Notes: generated by a model not told the origin, from the sequence alone. 64,000 nt of DNA from Ruminococcus sp. 210702-SL.1.03 (GCF_020559915.1 NZ_JAJCLZ010000011.1:35750-99749); one strand, 5' to 3'; shown: positions 33,502 to 42,513, numbered from the stretch's first letter. Numbers and translations: made by a program.

Positions 33502-35058
33502 ATGAGGGTACTGAACTTGATACTGAAAAAGCTGATAAGCTTTGCGGCGGCGGCCGTTATGACAGCGGCGGCGGTGTACATATCGCCCGCCGAGCTGACT
33601 ATGAGCGCCTCTGCAAACACGCTGGAGGACAAGGAATTTATAGTAGGCTTCGACGCCGAATTCCCGCCCTACGGCTACAAGGACGACAACGGCGAATACG
33701 TCGGCTTCGACCTAGACCTCGCGCAGGAGGTCTGCGACAGAAACGGCTGGACGCTGAAAAAACAGCCGATAGAGTGGAACTCAAAAGACATGGAGCTGAA
33801 AAACGGCACTATCGACTGCCTATGGAACGGCTTCACGATGAACGGCCGCGAGAGCAAGTACACCTGGAGCGTGCCGTATGTTGACAACTCGCAGGTGGTC
33901 ATAGTAAAGGACAACTCGGGCATAAACGAGCTTGACGACCTTGCAGGCAAGATAGTAGCGGTGCAGGCTGACAGCTCGGCGCTGGCGGCGCTCACGGGCG
34001 AGGACGCTACCGAAGAGAACCTTGCGCTGGCGGAAAGCTTCAAAGACTTACAGCAGGTGGGCGACTACAACAGCGCTTTCATGAACCTCGATTCCGGCGC
34101 GGTAGACGCCATCGCGATGGATATTGGCGTAGCCAGCTACGAGATGAACTCTCGCGGCGGCGGATTTAAAATGCTTGACGACCACCTTTCTGCCGAGGAG
34201 TACGGCGTGGGCTTCCTGCTCGGCAACACCGAGCTGCGCGACGCCGTGCAGAACACCCTTTTCGATATGCTGGACGACGGAACTTTCGAGAAGATAGCTA
34301 AGGACTGGGGTCTTGAGGAAAGCGTATGCCTTTCGCGCGACGAAGTTACCGAAAACGGCAACGTCAGCGACAGCGCGGTCGCGAAAGACAAGAAGCCCGG
34401 CTTCGGCGAAAAATTCGCCAACATATCCTCGCAGCTGCTGCGCGGTCTGCTGGCTTCGGCGCTGATATTCGTGCTTACGATAATCCTTTCGATGCCGCTT
34501 GGTCTGCTGGTAATGGCGGGCAGGATGTCGAAATTCGCTCCCCTGCGCTGGCTGATAAAGCTTTACATATCCATAGCGCGCGGCACACCGCTGATGCTGC
34601 AACTGCTGGTAGTGTTCTTCGGGCCTTACTACCTATTCAATGTGCACACCCCGCCAAACTACCGTTTTGCGGCAGTAATAATCGGCTTCACGCTAAACTA
34701 CGCAGCGTATTTCGCCGAGATATACCGTTCGGGCATACAGGCAGTACCGTGCGGACAGTACGAAGCGGCAGAGGTACTGGGCTACACACGAATGCAGACG
34801 AACGTAAAGATAATCTTCCCGCAGATGATAAAGAACATCATACCCTCGGTAACAAACGAGGTCATCACGCTGGTAAAGGATACCTCGCTGGCGTTTGCGG
34901 TATCATTCACCGAAATGTTCACGCTGGCGAAGCAGATAGCCGCCGCGCAGACTACCATAATGCCGCTTTTCATCGCGGGCGTGTTCTACTACATATTCAA
35001 TTTCGTGGTAGCATTCGTGATGGAGCGCATCGAGAAAAAGCTGAATTATTACAGATAA
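33502..35058 (+). CDS. Amino-acid ABC importer, fused binding protein and permease
   Basis: The 518-residue protein has a signal segment (about 8-28), a family 3 periplasmic-binding-type domain (DKEFIVGFDAEFPPYGYKD with FDLDLAQEV, about 43-275) and a permease with about five membrane segments (about 300-515). The permease has the TTPLMLQL-like ARGTPLMLQLL and the EAA-type loop (EAAEVLGYTRMQ). This is the GlnP-like fused form, with the domain anchored next to the pore. The substrate is a polar amino acid; glutamine, cystine or histidine cannot be told apart. The ribosome site is weak for ATG 33502; a TTG at 33517 has GAGGG at 8 bases and is an alternative start. Confidence 0.92.
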   Translation: MRVLNLILKKLISFAAAAVMTAAAVYISPAELTMSASANTLEDKEFIVGFDAEFPPYGYKDDNGEYVGFDLDLAQEVCDRNGWTLKKQPIEWNSKDMELKNGTIDCLWNGFTMNGRESKYTWSVPYVDNSQVVIVKDNSGINELDDLAGKIVAVQADSSALAALTGEDATEENLALAESFKDLQQVGDYNSAFMNLDSGAVDAIAMDIGVASYEMNSRGGGFKMLDDHLSAEEYGVGFLLGNTELRDAVQNTLFDMLDDGTFEKIAKDWGLEESVCLSRDEVTENGNVSDSAVAKDKKPGFGEKFANISSQLLRGLLASALIFVLTIILSMPLGLLVMAGRMSKFAPLRWLIKLYISIARGTPLMLQLLVVFFGPYYLFNVHTPPNYRFAAVIIGFTLNYAAYFAEIYRSGIQAVPCGQYEAAEVLGYTRMQTNVKIIFPQMIKNIIPSVTNEVITLVKDTSLAFAVSFTEMFTLAKQIAAAQTTIMPLFIAGVFYYIFNFVVAFVMERIEKKLNYYR

Positions 35059-35076
35059 AACAGGAGGTCTATGCAA

Positions 35077-35856
35077 ATGGCTGAGATAAGCAAAAAAACT
35101 CTGCTGGAGGTAAAAAATCTGAGCAAAAGCTTCGGCGACCTCCGCGTACTGAAAGACATAAGCATGGAGGTCGAGCAAAGCGAAGTTATCTCGATAATCG
35201 GCCCTTCCGGCTCGGGAAAATCGACTTTTCTGCGCTGCCTTACCATGCTGGAAAAGATAGACGGCGGCAGCATAGCTTACTGCGGCGAAACGGCGGTAAC
35301 GAGCGAGAGCGGAACGGTATGCTACGCGGCAAAGTCCGATCTGCGACGGATACAGGGGTATTTCGGGCTGGTTTTCCAGAATTTCAACCTCTTTCCGCAC
35401 TACACTGCTTTGCAGAACATCACCGACGCGCCGATACACGTTCAGAAGCGCGACAAGCAGGAGGTAATGGCAGAAGCGGCGGCGCTGCTGAAGAAGATGG
35501 GGCTTAGCGACAAGGGCGACTACTACCCCTACCAGCTCAGCGGCGGACAGCAGCAGCGAGTAGCGATAGCGCGCGCGCTCGCCATGAAGCCCGAGATACT
35601 TTTCTTCGACGAACCGACCTCCGCGCTCGACCCCGAGCTTACGGCTGAGATACTGAAAGTTCTGAGGGCGCTGGCGGCTGAGAAGATGACGATGGTGATA
35701 GTAACGCACGAGATCGACTTTGCGCGCAGCGTATCAGACCGCGTGATCTTCATGGCGGACGGCTTAGTAGTAGAGCAGGGCGCGCCCGCAGACGTTATAG
35801 ACAACCCGAACAACGAGCGCACGAAAGCGTTTCTGCGCAAGATGTCGGAAGAATAA
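35077..35856 (+). CDS. Amino-acid ABC importer ATPase (GlnQ/HisP-type)
   Basis: The 259-residue ATPase shows Walker A GPSGSGKST, Q-loop LVFQNFNLFPHYTAL, signature LSGGQQQRVAIARAL, Walker B ILFFDEPTSALDP and switch His VTHEIDFARS. It partners the fused gene 18 bases upstream. AGGAGG lies 9 bases before the ATG at 35077 and only 3 before the ATG at 35071, so 35077 is chosen. A small insertion (about 75-90, SESGTVCYAAKSDL) lies between Walker A and the Q-loop. Confidence 0.95.
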   Translation: MAEISKKTLLEVKNLSKSFGDLRVLKDISMEVEQSEVISIIGPSGSGKSTFLRCLTMLEKIDGGSIAYCGETAVTSESGTVCYAAKSDLRRIQGYFGLVFQNFNLFPHYTALQNITDAPIHVQKRDKQEVMAEAAALLKKMGLSDKGDYYPYQLSGGQQQRVAIARALAMKPEILFFDEPTSALDPELTAEILKVLRALAAEKMTMVIVTHEIDFARSVSDRVIFMADGLVVEQGAPADVIDNPNNERTKAFLRKMSEE

Positions 35857-35870
35857 TTTCGCGCAGAAAA

Positions 35871-35911
35871 AAGCGGGAGCAGTTCACAAAAACTGTTCCC
35901 GTTTATTTTTG
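35871..35911 (+). terminator. Terminator of the amino-acid importer operon
   Basis: AAGCGGGAGCAGTT (35871-35884) pairs with AACTGTTCCCGTTT (35891-35904) with G-T pairs, followed by ATTTTTG. It also lies at the end of the convergent DUF3592 gene. Confidence 0.85.
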
Positions 35912-35913
35912 CC

Positions 35914-36330
35914 TTAAATATTGCGTTTGTGCAGACGTTTGAAAGCGTTGGGTGCGACGACTGTAAGCCCCATCGCGAAAAGCACGACGCCAAAGAAAAG
36001 CTTGCGCACTATGCTTTGCAAAGCGGTAGAGCGCGCGACGTCTGAGCGCTTATAAAAGACCCTTACGCGGTCGCCCTCGCGCGAGATAGCGTTCAGCACG
36101 GTACTTTCGCCGGAGTAGACTTGCCCGTCCACCTCGTATGTATAGTACATCTCATAGCCGGCAACGCCGCCGCGGCGGGTATGCCCCATGCGGTTGACAG
36201 CATCCACCGCAGCGGTAGTGCTTTTCCAAGTAACTAGTGTAAAAAGCTGACAAAGCAGTATCACTGTGCCGACCAGCCCCGCGATAACGCATACTGCTTT
36301 AACATCGGCGCGGTTACTCTTATCCATCAA
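35914..36330 (-). CDS. DUF3592 family membrane protein, second copy
   Basis: The 138-residue protein has two membrane segments (about 12-34 and 108-127) around the DUF3592 beta domain: AVDAVNRMG, YEMYYTYEVDGQVYSGES and GDRVRVFYKRSDV. The gene at 10900 is a distant relative. It is the last recognisable host gene before the prophage. Confidence 0.82.
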   Translation of the reverse strand: MMDKSNRADVKAVCVIAGLVGTVILLCQLFTLVTWKSTTAAVDAVNRMGHTRRGGVAGYEMYYTYEVDGQVYSGESTVLNAISREGDRVRVFYKRSDVARSTALQSIVRKLFFGVVLFAMGLTVVAPNAFKRLHKRNI

Positions 36331-36508
36331 AAAATCTCCCGATATTCATATTTACAGTAAATCACATAATCAGCGGCGAGTTGGGCAGACTAAACCAAAA
36401 GGTGCGCGCCGCAGAATAATTATATCACAATATACACAGTTTGTCAACAGATATTACACAAAAAAATATGTAGCGCGGGCGCAGCGGCCCGCGTATGGCG
36501 AAAGCAAA
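36331..36508. other. Chromosome-prophage junction region
   Basis: No gene is seen. The attachment site must lie here or close by, because 36330 is host-type and 36509 is the recombinase. A 7-bp GC stem (CGCGGGC at 36474-36480 with GCCCGCG at 36487-36493) followed on the minus strand by TACATATTTTTTTG may end recombinase transcription. The core sequence cannot be fixed without the other end. Confidence 0.5.
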
Positions 36509-38209
36509 TTACTGCTTATTGCCGGTCTTATAAGCGTCGATCATCTTCTTGCTCGTGAGTCCGGAACGCCGACCGTACCTTTCCCCATTTCTTATATAGG
36601 TCATCGGCTCTGACTCCCCTGTTTTCAGCTTTACCTCAAGCTTCATTTTGTTCTCGCTTATCGGCACTACCGTTATGCGGTCGATGACCGCCTTTGCCAT
36701 TGCGTCTACCTGTTCCTTGTTCATTTCTGCGTTAGGGTCGTACATCTTGCGGAAGTACTTTTCTATCTTTTTCAAGCGGTCTGCGTAGTCGTCATCTCCC
36801 GCTATCTTTTTCTCAATGCGGTGTACCTCTTCCTCCAAGTCTGAAATGATGACGCCGCATTCGGTATTGCGTTTTGTAAATTCCGCTTTGGTTATCGTTT
36901 CTTCCATGTAAAGCTCCAGCAGTTTGTCGCGCTTGCGGTTTTCTTTTTCCAGCTGTACCTTTACCCTGTTGAGCTGTTTTACCGCCTCTGCCGAGCGGTC
37001 AGCTTCTTTGTATATCTTCAGAAAAGTTTCAACGTAGTCCTCAAGATTTTCTGCAATGTCAACGAAAAACTCTGAAAGCATAGTGTAAAGCTCGCTCTCC
37101 ATTATCGCAAAAGATGAGCAGGTCTTTGCACCCATTTTCTTTTTCTCTGAACATATCCACTGGTAGACAGGCTTGCCGAGCGAAACGCTGTTTGAATAGC
37201 TTGTTCGCCAATAAGGTCTGTCATGTGCGCCGCACCATATCTTGCCCGTAAAAACGCTCTTGTCTTTGAAAGAGTGCTCACGGCTCTTTATCACCGTACT
37301 GCGCTGTTCAAATATCATGTTGCACTTTTCCCATATCTCTTCCGAAACAATGGCGGGCACTACCTCGCCGGTCTCGTCCTTGTACATTACCCATTCTTCC
37401 TTTGGCAGAAATCGCTGTTCCTTTGTACGGTAGTCAACTATCTTGACCTTGTTTCCGCAGTAATAGCCTTTATATTTCGGATTTTGTATAATGCTCGAGA
37501 TCGTGTTGTGCTGTATGCGTGTTCCGCTGCGTCCGCGGTATCCTTTATCGTAAAGTATACGCTCTATCTTGCGAACGCTCATATCGCCTGTCGAATAAAG
37601 CTCAAAGATCATGCGAACCATTTCCGCTTCAGATTCGTTTATAATGAGCTTGCAGTCGTCTTTATCGTAACCGAAAATGCGGCTGTTTCCCAAAACGTTT
37701 CCGCCCTCGATAGCGCGCTTATGTCCCCAGCGCACACGTTCTGAAAGCTTTCTTACTTCGTCTGCGGCGATACTCGACATAATGGTAAGCCGCATTTCGC
37801 TGTCAGAGTCAATGGTGCAGATATTATCGTTCTGAAAATAAACGCCCACACCTGCACGAAGCAGGTCACGGGTGTAAGTAAGGCTGTCGATAGTGTTTCG
37901 GGCGAAACGGCTTACCTCTTTTGTAAGCACCAGGTCGAACCTGCCGCCCTTTCCGTCCTCGATCATTCTCATAAACTCTGCACGGTTTTCGGCGTGCTCT
38001 CCCCTCACCCTGTCGATGTAGCCGTCAACGTAAGTCCAGTTAGGATTCGACTTTATCATCTCGGTAAAAAAGTTTATCTGGTTTTCTATCGAATTTTCCT
38101 GCTCATCACGGGTAGTGGAAACTCGTGCGTAGAATGTAACATTCATCTCAAGGTCAAAAATCGTTTTGCGCTCGCGTTTCATAATATCCGCGGCTGCGTA
38201 AATATCCAT
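36509..38209 (-). CDS. Large serine recombinase (phage integrase)
   Basis: The 566-residue recombinase integrates and excises the prophage. It has the resolvase-type catalytic domain with nucleophile Ser31 in ARVSTTRDEQ, then LVTKEVSRFARNTID. A recombinase domain follows (about 190-300, GYDKDDCKLIINESEAEM onward), then a zinc ribbon-like segment (IWCGAHDRPYWR, WICSEKKKMGAKTC) and a long coiled coil (about 385-490), as in large serine integrases. M1 at 38209 has AAGGAG eight bases upstream. It has its own consensus promoter. Confidence 0.95.
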   Translation of the reverse strand: MDIYAAADIMKRERKTIFDLEMNVTFYARVSTTRDEQENSIENQINFFTEMIKSNPNWTYVDGYIDRVRGEHAENRAEFMRMIEDGKGGRFDLVLTKEVSRFARNTIDSLTYTRDLLRAGVGVYFQNDNICTIDSDSEMRLTIMSSIAADEVRKLSERVRWGHKRAIEGGNVLGNSRIFGYDKDDCKLIINESEAEMVRMIFELYSTGDMSVRKIERILYDKGYRGRSGTRIQHNTISSIIQNPKYKGYYCGNKVKIVDYRTKEQRFLPKEEWVMYKDETGEVVPAIVSEEIWEKCNMIFEQRSTVIKSREHSFKDKSVFTGKIWCGAHDRPYWRTSYSNSVSLGKPVYQWICSEKKKMGAKTCSSFAIMESELYTMLSEFFVDIAENLEDYVETFLKIYKEADRSAEAVKQLNRVKVQLEKENRKRDKLLELYMEETITKAEFTKRNTECGVIISDLEEEVHRIEKKIAGDDDYADRLKKIEKYFRKMYDPNAEMNKEQVDAMAKAVIDRITVVPISENKMKLEVKLKTGESEPMTYIRNGERYGRRSGLTSKKMIDAYKTGNKQ

Positions 38210-38268
38210 ATAGATCGCTCCTTCGATTTAGATTTAATGCCTTAGCCCGATCGGTTTGCTTTGGTATC

Positions 38269-38307
38269 ATTGCTAATGATTATACCATACCGAACAACAC
38301 AAGTCAA
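38269..38307 (-). promoter_or_regulatory. Promoter and operator-like palindrome of the recombinase gene
   Basis: On the minus strand TTGACT (38307-38302), a 17-base spacer and TATAAT (38284-38279). The -10 lies in an inverted repeat with ATCATT and AATGAT around AGC and flanking GGTAT/ATACC, a likely repressor site. Confidence 0.75.
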
Positions 38308-38360
38308 CGGGAGGGAAAACATTTCTAAATTAGTTATCAAAGCGTTAAACATATGCTTGT

Positions 38361-38498
38361 TCAAGCCGTAAGTCTTTCGATAAGAACGAGCATTCTGTTG
38401 TATTTTCTGAGGTCGATGTCGCCTTTATCGAGCAGCAGTTTTGTCCAAGCGGCGAGGGTCTGTTTTTTGAGCATCAGATCCGGATTTTCAGTTTTCAT
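38361..38498 (-). CDS. Small protein of the serine-recombinase locus
   Basis: A 45-residue protein begins MKTENPDLMLKKQ at 38498 after AAAGGAG and ends ...IERLTA at a TGA (38361-38363). It is rich in Leu/Lys/Arg and is predicted to be two short helices with KQTLAAWTKLLLDKG and IDLRKYNRMLVLIERL. Small genes of this type stand before serine recombinases in many Firmicutes elements; I know of no proven function. A directionality factor is a guess from its place. The plus-strand frame 38353-38613 is its shadow. Confidence 0.8.
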   Translation of the reverse strand: MKTENPDLMLKKQTLAAWTKLLLDKGDIDLRKYNRMLVLIERLTA

Positions 38499-38551
38499 GA
38501 AATACATCTCCTTTATAAATACTAATATTATCCAACTTATATATACTATAA

Positions 38552-38580
38552 ATATTACCTCTAAAAGCGATATTATTCAA
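38552..38580 (-). promoter_or_regulatory. Promoter of the small recombinase-locus gene
   Basis: On the minus strand TTGAAT (38580-38575), a 17-base spacer and TAATAT (38557-38552), 54 bases before the start. Confidence 0.65.
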
Positions 38581-38701
38581 GCAAATGTGCAGATATATAC
38601 TACACGATCATAAGTCGGTATTCTTCCGTGAAAGCTGTACAATAAGCACAATGCTTCCTACTATATTAAGGACATTTCTTCCCTCTTTTTATAACGAAGG
38701 A

Positions 38702-38740
38702 TAAAAAAATTTGCCCACCGAGAAAAAAATCCCGATGGGC
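38702..38740 (-). terminator. Terminator of the phage late operon
   Basis: GCCCACCG (38713-38720) pairs with CGATGGGC (38733-38740) with one mismatch; AAATTTTTTTAT follows on the minus strand. It lies about 20 bases after the lysin gene. Confidence 0.85.
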
Positions 38741-38761
38741 GTATCAACTAAACATATTCAG

Positions 38762-39523
38762 TTATCTGAGCAGTTCATTGACCCTCTTCTGCACCTTAGC
38801 ATAGTCATACCCTGCCGCTGTCAGCCTCTTCTTCCTCTCAGCCCCATTGCCCCACTTGCCGGAAAGGACTTCACGAGCAAGAGTGTCAACAGACTTTTTG
38901 TCAGAGCCTTTAGCATAACCGTTAAACCCGCCCTTGCAGATAACTGTCGGATAGTCCACAGTGGATACATCAAGGTCAACATTTCCGCTGATGCCGCTCA
39001 CTCTGCCGGTAGACGAATACTGCCAAATGCCGTAAGAGCCGCCATAGTTACAGCGTGAACCATACTCAGCCACCCAAAGAGCATAACGCTTTGCAACGGT
39101 CGGAGAGATGTAAGTTTGAAGTGGTGAACGGCTTATGTAAAGCCCCGCAAACCACCCGTTCTTCTCAAGCTCTCCGCAAAAAGCCTTGACTAAACCGTCG
39201 CAGTGATTTCTGCCTTTGGCAAACTGCGAACGCTCTTCAAGATCGAAGAAGATAGGAAAATCAAACTGCTTGCCTTTGATTATCTTCATACAAACTTTGG
39301 CTTCCTGCTTGGCGTCATCGACCGACTGAGCATAACTGTACCAGTACGCACCGACATGAAGCCCCGCCGCTTTAGCCGCCTTGTAGTTCCTCTCAAAATA
39401 CGGGTCACGCTGACTTTCGTAACGTCCAAAACCTGCACGGATCATCACAAATTCAATGCCCGATTTCTTAACTTTGCTGAAATTTACGTTCCCCTGAAAC
39501 TGCGAAATATCAATCCCTCTCAT
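38762..39523 (-). CDS. GH25 lysozyme-type endolysin with Cpl-7 repeat
   Basis: This endolysin cleaves the glycan strand of peptidoglycan at the end of infection. Residues 1-190 are glycoside hydrolase 25 with Asp in RGIDISQFQG at the start and FFDLEE at about 95. The C-terminal 40 residues (SVDTLAREVLSGKWGNG with the following AAGYDYAKVQKRVNEL) are a CW_7/Cpl-7-type wall-binding repeat. The frame opens at 39535 (GTG), but the ATG at 39523 with GTGAGGAC is preferred; both overlap the holin end, so lysis genes are coupled. Confidence 0.93.
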   Translation of the reverse strand: MRGIDISQFQGNVNFSKVKKSGIEFVMIRAGFGRYESQRDPYFERNYKAAKAAGLHVGAYWYSYAQSVDDAKQEAKVCMKIIKGKQFDFPIFFDLEERSQFAKGRNHCDGLVKAFCGELEKNGWFAGLYISRSPLQTYISPTVAKRYALWVAEYGSRCNYGGSYGIWQYSSTGRVSGISGNVDLDVSTVDYPTVICKGGFNGYAKGSDKKSVDTLAREVLSGKWGNGAERKKRLTAAGYDYAKVQKRVNELLR

Positions 39524-39935
39524 TTTCGTCCTCACTTTCTGCTCCCTCGTGGAGCTGTTTCAAAACTTCCTTTACCTTTTTCGGCACCGGCAAACCGAGG
39601 TTCGCCGCATTCTCCAATATCGACACACCCTCGTTGGATATGTAAAAGAAAATTGTAGCCGTTCTCACAACGCAGCCAGTACCTATAACGTGAACGTCAA
39701 GAATGTTCGCAATGCCGACAAGTGTGAAGATAAGCACTTTGCGGCAGATACCCTTGAACCCAACTGCACTGGAAAGCCTGCGGTCTGCTATCGCACAAAG
39801 CACACCTGTGATGTAGTCAAGCACCACAAAGACTATCAGTGCATACAGCAAACCGTCACACCCGCCAAGAAAATACCCCAGCCAACCGCCCAATGCCGCT
39901 ATTACGGCTTGAAATGTGTTCCATAATTCTTTCAT
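39510..39935 (-). CDS. Phage holin (toxin secretion/lysis family)
   Basis: The 141-residue protein has three to four membrane segments (about 10-25, 27-48, 67-90) and the family pattern GLLYALIVFVVLDYITGVL and RRLSSAVGFKGICRK. It permeabilises the membrane to release the lysin. The C-terminal tail is charged and cytoplasmic. The ATG overlaps the stop of the small upstream gene (ATGA). Confidence 0.92.
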   Translation of the reverse strand: MKELWNTFQAVIAALGGWLGYFLGGCDGLLYALIVFVVLDYITGVLCAIADRRLSSAVGFKGICRKVLIFTLVGIANILDVHVIGTGCVVRTATIFFYISNEGVSILENAANLGLPVPKKVKEVLKQLHEGAESEDENERD

Positions 39936-40057
39936 TTCTCTTCATCTCCTTTATCTGATTTTTTATCATCTTCTTTTGGTTTGTTAGATGAAAACAGCTC
40001 AGACAAAGCGATCTCTGTCTGAGCCGAAAGTTCAATATATTTTGGCACGATGATCAC
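39932..40057 (-). CDS. Small phage protein upstream of holin
   Basis: A 41-residue frame starts at a GTG (40057) after AGGAAAG and ends in a TGA that overlaps the holin ATG. It has a short hydrophobic helix (ELSAQTEIALSELF) and a Lys/Asp-rich tail. Such small genes between tail fibre and holin are usual in siphoviruses of Firmicutes; no function is known. The ATGA coupling and ribosome site support it as real. Confidence 0.65.
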   Translation of the reverse strand: MIIVPKYIELSAQTEIALSELFSSNKPKEDDKKSDKGDEEK

Positions 40058-40082
40058 CAACTTTCCTATGCCAAATTTTCAG

Positions 40083-40499
40083 TTAAGTCAACGTCAGCGA
40101 GAAATTGCCCGCACGAAACAGCGGAACGTAATTCGCCGCAACAGTAATAGGCGAGGACAACGCCCCGTAAAGAATGAGATTTCCGCCGTTCGCCGCTGAG
40201 TACAGCCCGAAATGCGTCAGCGTTCCCCAGCTTGCGGACGCCTCAGGAAAGAAGATTATCTCCTTGTTCTGGGTAGTTCCGTTGACAGGCGGGTTCATCA
40301 CCTGCGTTGCCGACTGGCTCGAAAGTCCAACTACCGCACGAGCATAGCCCGCCGTGCTTGACGGTTCTGTAAAATTCGTTCCGTCCTGATTAGGCGTGGT
40401 CGAACTAAGTGCTAAGTAACAGTTTGAAAGCGGGCCGCTGCTCGATTTTCCGATAAGTCCGTTTAAAATTGCCGTACTTCCTGTGTTTGTAAATGCCAT
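40083..40499 (-). CDS. Phage tail fibre-type structural protein
   Basis: The 138-residue beta-rich protein (MAFTNTGSTAILNGLIGK, SSCYLALSS-like NCYLALSSTTP, FFPEASASWGTLTHFGLYSA, LFRAGNFSLTLT) matches a small phage structural family found at the tail end of siphovirus operons. A role in the tail tip or fibre is inferred from place. The repeat protein follows on its upstream side. Confidence 0.7.
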   Translation of the reverse strand: MAFTNTGSTAILNGLIGKSSSGPLSNCYLALSSTTPNQDGTNFTEPSSTAGYARAVVGLSSQSATQVMNPPVNGTTQNKEIIFFPEASASWGTLTHFGLYSAANGGNLILYGALSSPITVAANYVPLFRAGNFSLTLT

Positions 40500-40515
40500 A
40501 AAATCAACCCTTTCT

Positions 40516-42513
40516 TTATGTTTCAGTTATTTGTTTGTCCTCATCGCTCCAAAAAAGCGACTTAACAAAATGTGTGTACTTCTGAAATATCCGACAGCCA
40601 CTGTCAGTGTCCTCAAAATCGCTCCAGTTGTAACTGGTAGTCCATACCTTTTTGCCGCTTTCATTTGACGGCTCGACATAGACGATACCCGGATAGCTTG
40701 AACTGTTCGCCGCAAGCAGATAGCCGTCACGAACTTTGTGGATAATGCTGTATGAACAGCCGCTGTTGTACAAACAGCTTATGGTTTTAGCCCCCTCGTT
40801 CCAGTAAACTATGCCGGTACTTGTGCTGTTTGAGTAGATGAGTTTTCCGCCGTCGATCTCGTGAACATTTCTCCAGTTGTAGCCGCCATTGTACTTTTGC
40901 GTGACAGTTTCCGCAATCTCATCAAACCAGTAAATGCCGTAATAACTTGACGCACTGGAGATAAGCACTCCGCCATCGGTATCCACCCAGCTGTACCAGC
41001 AATAACCCGTGTCCATAAGCTTGACAAGCTCTTTTGACGAGTTTTTAAAGTAGTAAATTCCGAGGTTTGTCGAACTGTCAGCGGATACCAAACAGCCCTT
41101 TGCTGTGGGCTTAAAGTGCTGCCAGTAAGTGCCGCTCAATAGCAAAGTGCAGTTATTCGTCGTGCTTTCATAGAACAGCAACCCCTGCGTTGACGAGTTT
41201 GAGCTTCCGATAAGACAGCCGCCTTCGACTTCTTGAAAGCAGTTCCAATAATATGAACCATACAAGTTTACAAGGCTCTTTGTATCTGAATCGAAAAGCC
41301 TTAATCCGCAATCAGAAGATGTTCCTGAAACAAGGCAATTATCACCCACACGTTTCATCATAGACCAGTAGCCTGTGCTCACAAGTGCCTTTGCCGTGCC
41401 GCTGTCGTCAACATAAACAAGCCCATAACTGCTTTGCGATGAAGAGCATAGACAGCCGCCTTTTACAGCGGTCAAGTATGAAAAGCCATAGCCAGCGGTG
41501 TACACACGCTGAAAGGTTTTAGTTGAGCTGTCAAAGTACATAATACCCGTACCCGAAACGCTCGACGAGCATACAACACCACCGTCCGTTTTGCAGAAAT
41601 ATTGCCAGCGGTATGACAGATTTGAAACCTGCATGATAGCCTTAGTGGTATTGTCAAAAAACAGCAGCCCCGTGCCACTTCGGTAGCTTGAAATGAGCGT
41701 GCCGCCCTCAACATCGCAGGAATACTGCCACTGATAGCCTGCGGTATATTTCTGCTCAGCAGTCCGTTTCTTTTCATCAAAATAGACTACACCGTAGGAA
41801 CTTGAATTTGACGAAAGAAGCAGCCCGCCGTCTGTCTTTATGCTGTAACTCCAGTTGTACCCCTGCGTGTAAATTTGAACTGCCGTATGTTTCTGAGTGT
41901 CAACAAAAAGTATGCCGTAAGAACTTGATTTACTGCTTGTGCTTGAAACAAGATAGCCGCCTGCCACCTCGATAAATCTGCTCCAGTATGTGCCTTTGGA
42001 ATATATCTGAACGGCAGTTTTTGCATTTTCATCATAGAAAAGCAAGCCCATACCTGCTCCCGAAACAAGATAACCTCCGTAGATTTTCTGAAACACAGAC
42101 CAACTGTAACCATAGGGATAGACTTGCCGTGCCGTCATTTCCTTGCTGTCAAATAGGTACAGACCTTCATTGGATGAATAATTGTTGGACAGCAAAGCAC
42201 CGCCCGAAACGGGCTGAAAATTGCTCCAGCTGGTCTTTTCGAGCAGCTTTATCGCATCATAATTGCTCAGATACCACAGCCCGAAGTCGGTAATATCCGA
42301 ACTTACAAGCTTTCCGAACTGCACATTGGCGGTGTACTTCGTGTATGTATTCTGCGACAAAAACTCCGTCATCTGCTCCCAATGCTCGGTAGGTGCGGGA
42401 TAGCCGAAGGAGTAAGCCGCCGTTCCGCCGCCAACTCGCTGGACTGTTATCGTTTCTATCCCATAGTATTCTTTTTGCTTGCCCGTTTCAGTTTTGAGTA
42501 AAATATCAGGCAT
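40516..42513 (-). CDS. Repeat-built phage tail protein, possible receptor-binding
   Basis: The 665-residue protein has about 90 leading residues and then about 14 tandem units of 39-44 residues to the end. The unit consensus is W/F-S-x-F-x3-x-GG-x-L-x-SS-x-SS-x-GLLYFD, then x4-T-x2-Q-x-Y-x2-GY. The strong Gly/Ser/Tyr bias and strand-turn pattern suggest blades of a beta-propeller or a solenoid. The DNA copies have diverged, so the repeats are old rather than a recent expansion. A short non-repeat cap (KSLFWSDEDKQITET) ends it. The start at 42513 has GGAGG at the right distance; its A overlaps the previous stop. Host binding is inferred from the place in the tail region. Confidence 0.8.
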   Translation of the reverse strand: MPDILLKTETGKQKEYYGIETITVQRVGGGTAAYSFGYPAPTEHWEQMTEFLSQNTYTKYTANVQFGKLVSSDITDFGLWYLSNYDAIKLLEKTSWSNFQPVSGGALLSNNYSSNEGLYLFDSKEMTARQVYPYGYSWSVFQKIYGGYLVSGAGMGLLFYDENAKTAVQIYSKGTYWSRFIEVAGGYLVSSTSSKSSSYGILFVDTQKHTAVQIYTQGYNWSYSIKTDGGLLLSSNSSSYGVVYFDEKKRTAEQKYTAGYQWQYSCDVEGGTLISSYRSGTGLLFFDNTTKAIMQVSNLSYRWQYFCKTDGGVVCSSSVSGTGIMYFDSSTKTFQRVYTAGYGFSYLTAVKGGCLCSSSQSSYGLVYVDDSGTAKALVSTGYWSMMKRVGDNCLVSGTSSDCGLRLFDSDTKSLVNLYGSYYWNCFQEVEGGCLIGSSNSSTQGLLFYESTTNNCTLLLSGTYWQHFKPTAKGCLVSADSSTNLGIYYFKNSSKELVKLMDTGYCWYSWVDTDGGVLISSASSYYGIYWFDEIAETVTQKYNGGYNWRNVHEIDGGKLIYSNSTSTGIVYWNEGAKTISCLYNSGCSYSIIHKVRDGYLLAANSSSYPGIVYVEPSNESGKKVWTTSYNWSDFEDTDSGCRIFQKYTHFVKSLFWSDEDKQITET

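Noticed and set aside
36331..36508. A tRNA gene as integration site
   Set aside because: No tRNA-like cloverleaf or CCA-end sequence was found; serine recombinases often use non-tRNA sites.
38353..38613. 86-codon plus-strand frame at the prophage edge
   Set aside because: It lies opposite the 45-residue gene on the minus strand, which has a good ribosome site and promoter.
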